Below, one piece after another: positions 63,754-64,000 of a DNA stretch of 64,000 nucleotides; the stretch's first letter is position 1, and each line of letters begins with the position of its first letter. This stretch comes from Meconema thalassinum. Taxonomy: Eukaryota > Arthropoda > Insecta > Orthoptera > Tettigoniidae. The notes beneath the pieces were generated by a model. That model had not been told where the DNA came from. It made no database searches and saw nothing but the letters and a program-made list of their open reading frames with translations. Position numbers and translations under genes: made by a program. Location of the stretch: assembly GCA_946902985.2 (NCBI GenBank), contig OX336395.1, forward strand, positions 17,028,708 through 17,092,707, in the 5' to 3' direction.

Positions 63754-64000
63754 TTAACCGTTTTTTGGCGACATGTAAATGCCGAGTCCTTTCTTGTAGG
63801 GTGCTAGCTTCATGTTCACACCTTTGCCGCGCAGTGCTATGGCCTCCATAGTTTTATTATGCCTTTCACTTTCCTTCAACTGTTGCATCGCCTCCTCAAC
63901 AGCTTTCACCGTTCGTGCTACCGCACTTGCTCCTCCAAGAAGTGAACCCAGGGCTGCTAGTCCAGCAAACAGTCCAGGTAAAAATCCACCACGTTTCGGC
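63754..64000 (-). CDS. Hydrophobic-basic virion protein (pVI/pX-like), partial
   Basis: The frame is open from the window edge to TAA at 63756-63754; its start is outside. The visible 81 residues begin with a glycine/alanine-rich hydrophobic segment (FLPGLFAGLAALGSLLGG), then a charged helix with EEAMQQLKESERHN, then MEAIALRGKGVNMKLAPYKK and GLGIYMSPKNG. A hydrophobic Gly/Ala segment followed by the MEAIAL.GKG...PYKKGLG(I/L)Y tail is a pattern I recognise from arthropod Polinton/adintovirus elements. It is comparable in layout to adenovirus pVI/pX core-membrane proteins. It probably starts the minus-strand virion block. No lesion seen. Confidence 0.7.
   Translation of the reverse strand, partial: PKRGGFLPGLFAGLAALGSLLGGASAVARTVKAVEEAMQQLKESERHNKTMEAIALRGKGVNMKLAPYKKGLGIYMSPKNG

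Overview
The window looks like gene-poor, repeat-rich chromosomal DNA from an arthropod, most likely an insect. The evidence is interstitial TTAGG arrays (the arthropod telomere unit), tRNA-derived SINE-like repeats, Ty3/gypsy, BEL/Pao, Penelope-like, R1-type LINE, hAT (ZMYM1-like) and Tc1 elements, and two protein-primed DNA polymerase genes of the Polinton/adintovirus type. I see no recognisable single-copy host gene with certainty. The order of the insect cannot be settled from the sequence.

Layout. 1-9 kb: a near-perfect 2.8-kb long inverted repeat (arms about 1.38 kb, spacer about 55 bp), several short tandem arrays, an intact 1210-residue protein-primed family B DNA polymerase, then AT-rich repeats and interstitial TTAGG arrays. 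9.47-18.33 kb: a complete, apparently young Ty3/gypsy element on the minus strand with equal-length 1595-bp LTRs and a 5-bp target duplication (ATTAT); gag and pol are in the same frame, separated only by a TGA-CTA stop. 19.2-19.7 kb: 3' end of a Penelope-like element. 20.7-23.95 kb: an internally deleted BEL/Pao element. 24-28 kb: SINE-like and other dispersed repeats. 28.2-31.05 kb: a decayed ZMYM1-like hAT transposase in which a 108-bp coding segment is repeated 11 times in frame. 33.3-35.4 kb: an approximately 292-bp satellite array. 35.7-36.4 kb: decayed C2H2 zinc-finger array. 38.9-42 kb: a decayed LINE carrying a 463-bp nested insertion with a hammerhead-like motif. 43.5-44.1 kb: 3' end of an R1-clade LINE.

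48.6-64 kb is the most interesting part and runs off the right edge. From 55 kb on it is an endogenised Polinton/adintovirus-like element. On the plus strand are a small OB-fold-like protein and a broken protein-primed DNA polymerase. On the minus strand is a compact, convergent virion block: pVI/pX-like hydrophobic-basic protein, adenain-like cysteine protease, minor capsid candidate, double-jelly-roll major capsid protein, repeated-domain proteins, a possible nuclease-fold protein, and a phospholipase A2 domain of the parvovirus VP1 type. Capsid and protease frames are open, while polymerase and PLA2 are broken. Upstream (48.6-51.3 kb) are a tight cluster of perfect metazoan transcription-factor motifs (AP-1, octamer, two ecdysone-receptor inverted repeats), CRE-bearing 86-bp repeats, a candidate two-exon acidic protein gene, and a divergent TATA promoter pair. 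A leader exon from that promoter may splice across 3.85 kb to the OB-fold gene. That putative intron holds a dimeric minisatellite with a perfect-looking Tc1 (DD34E) transposon inside it. Whether the 48.6-51.3 kb region belongs to the viral element is inference.

Start codons below are my choice of ATG where the longest open frame begins at a non-ATG codon.
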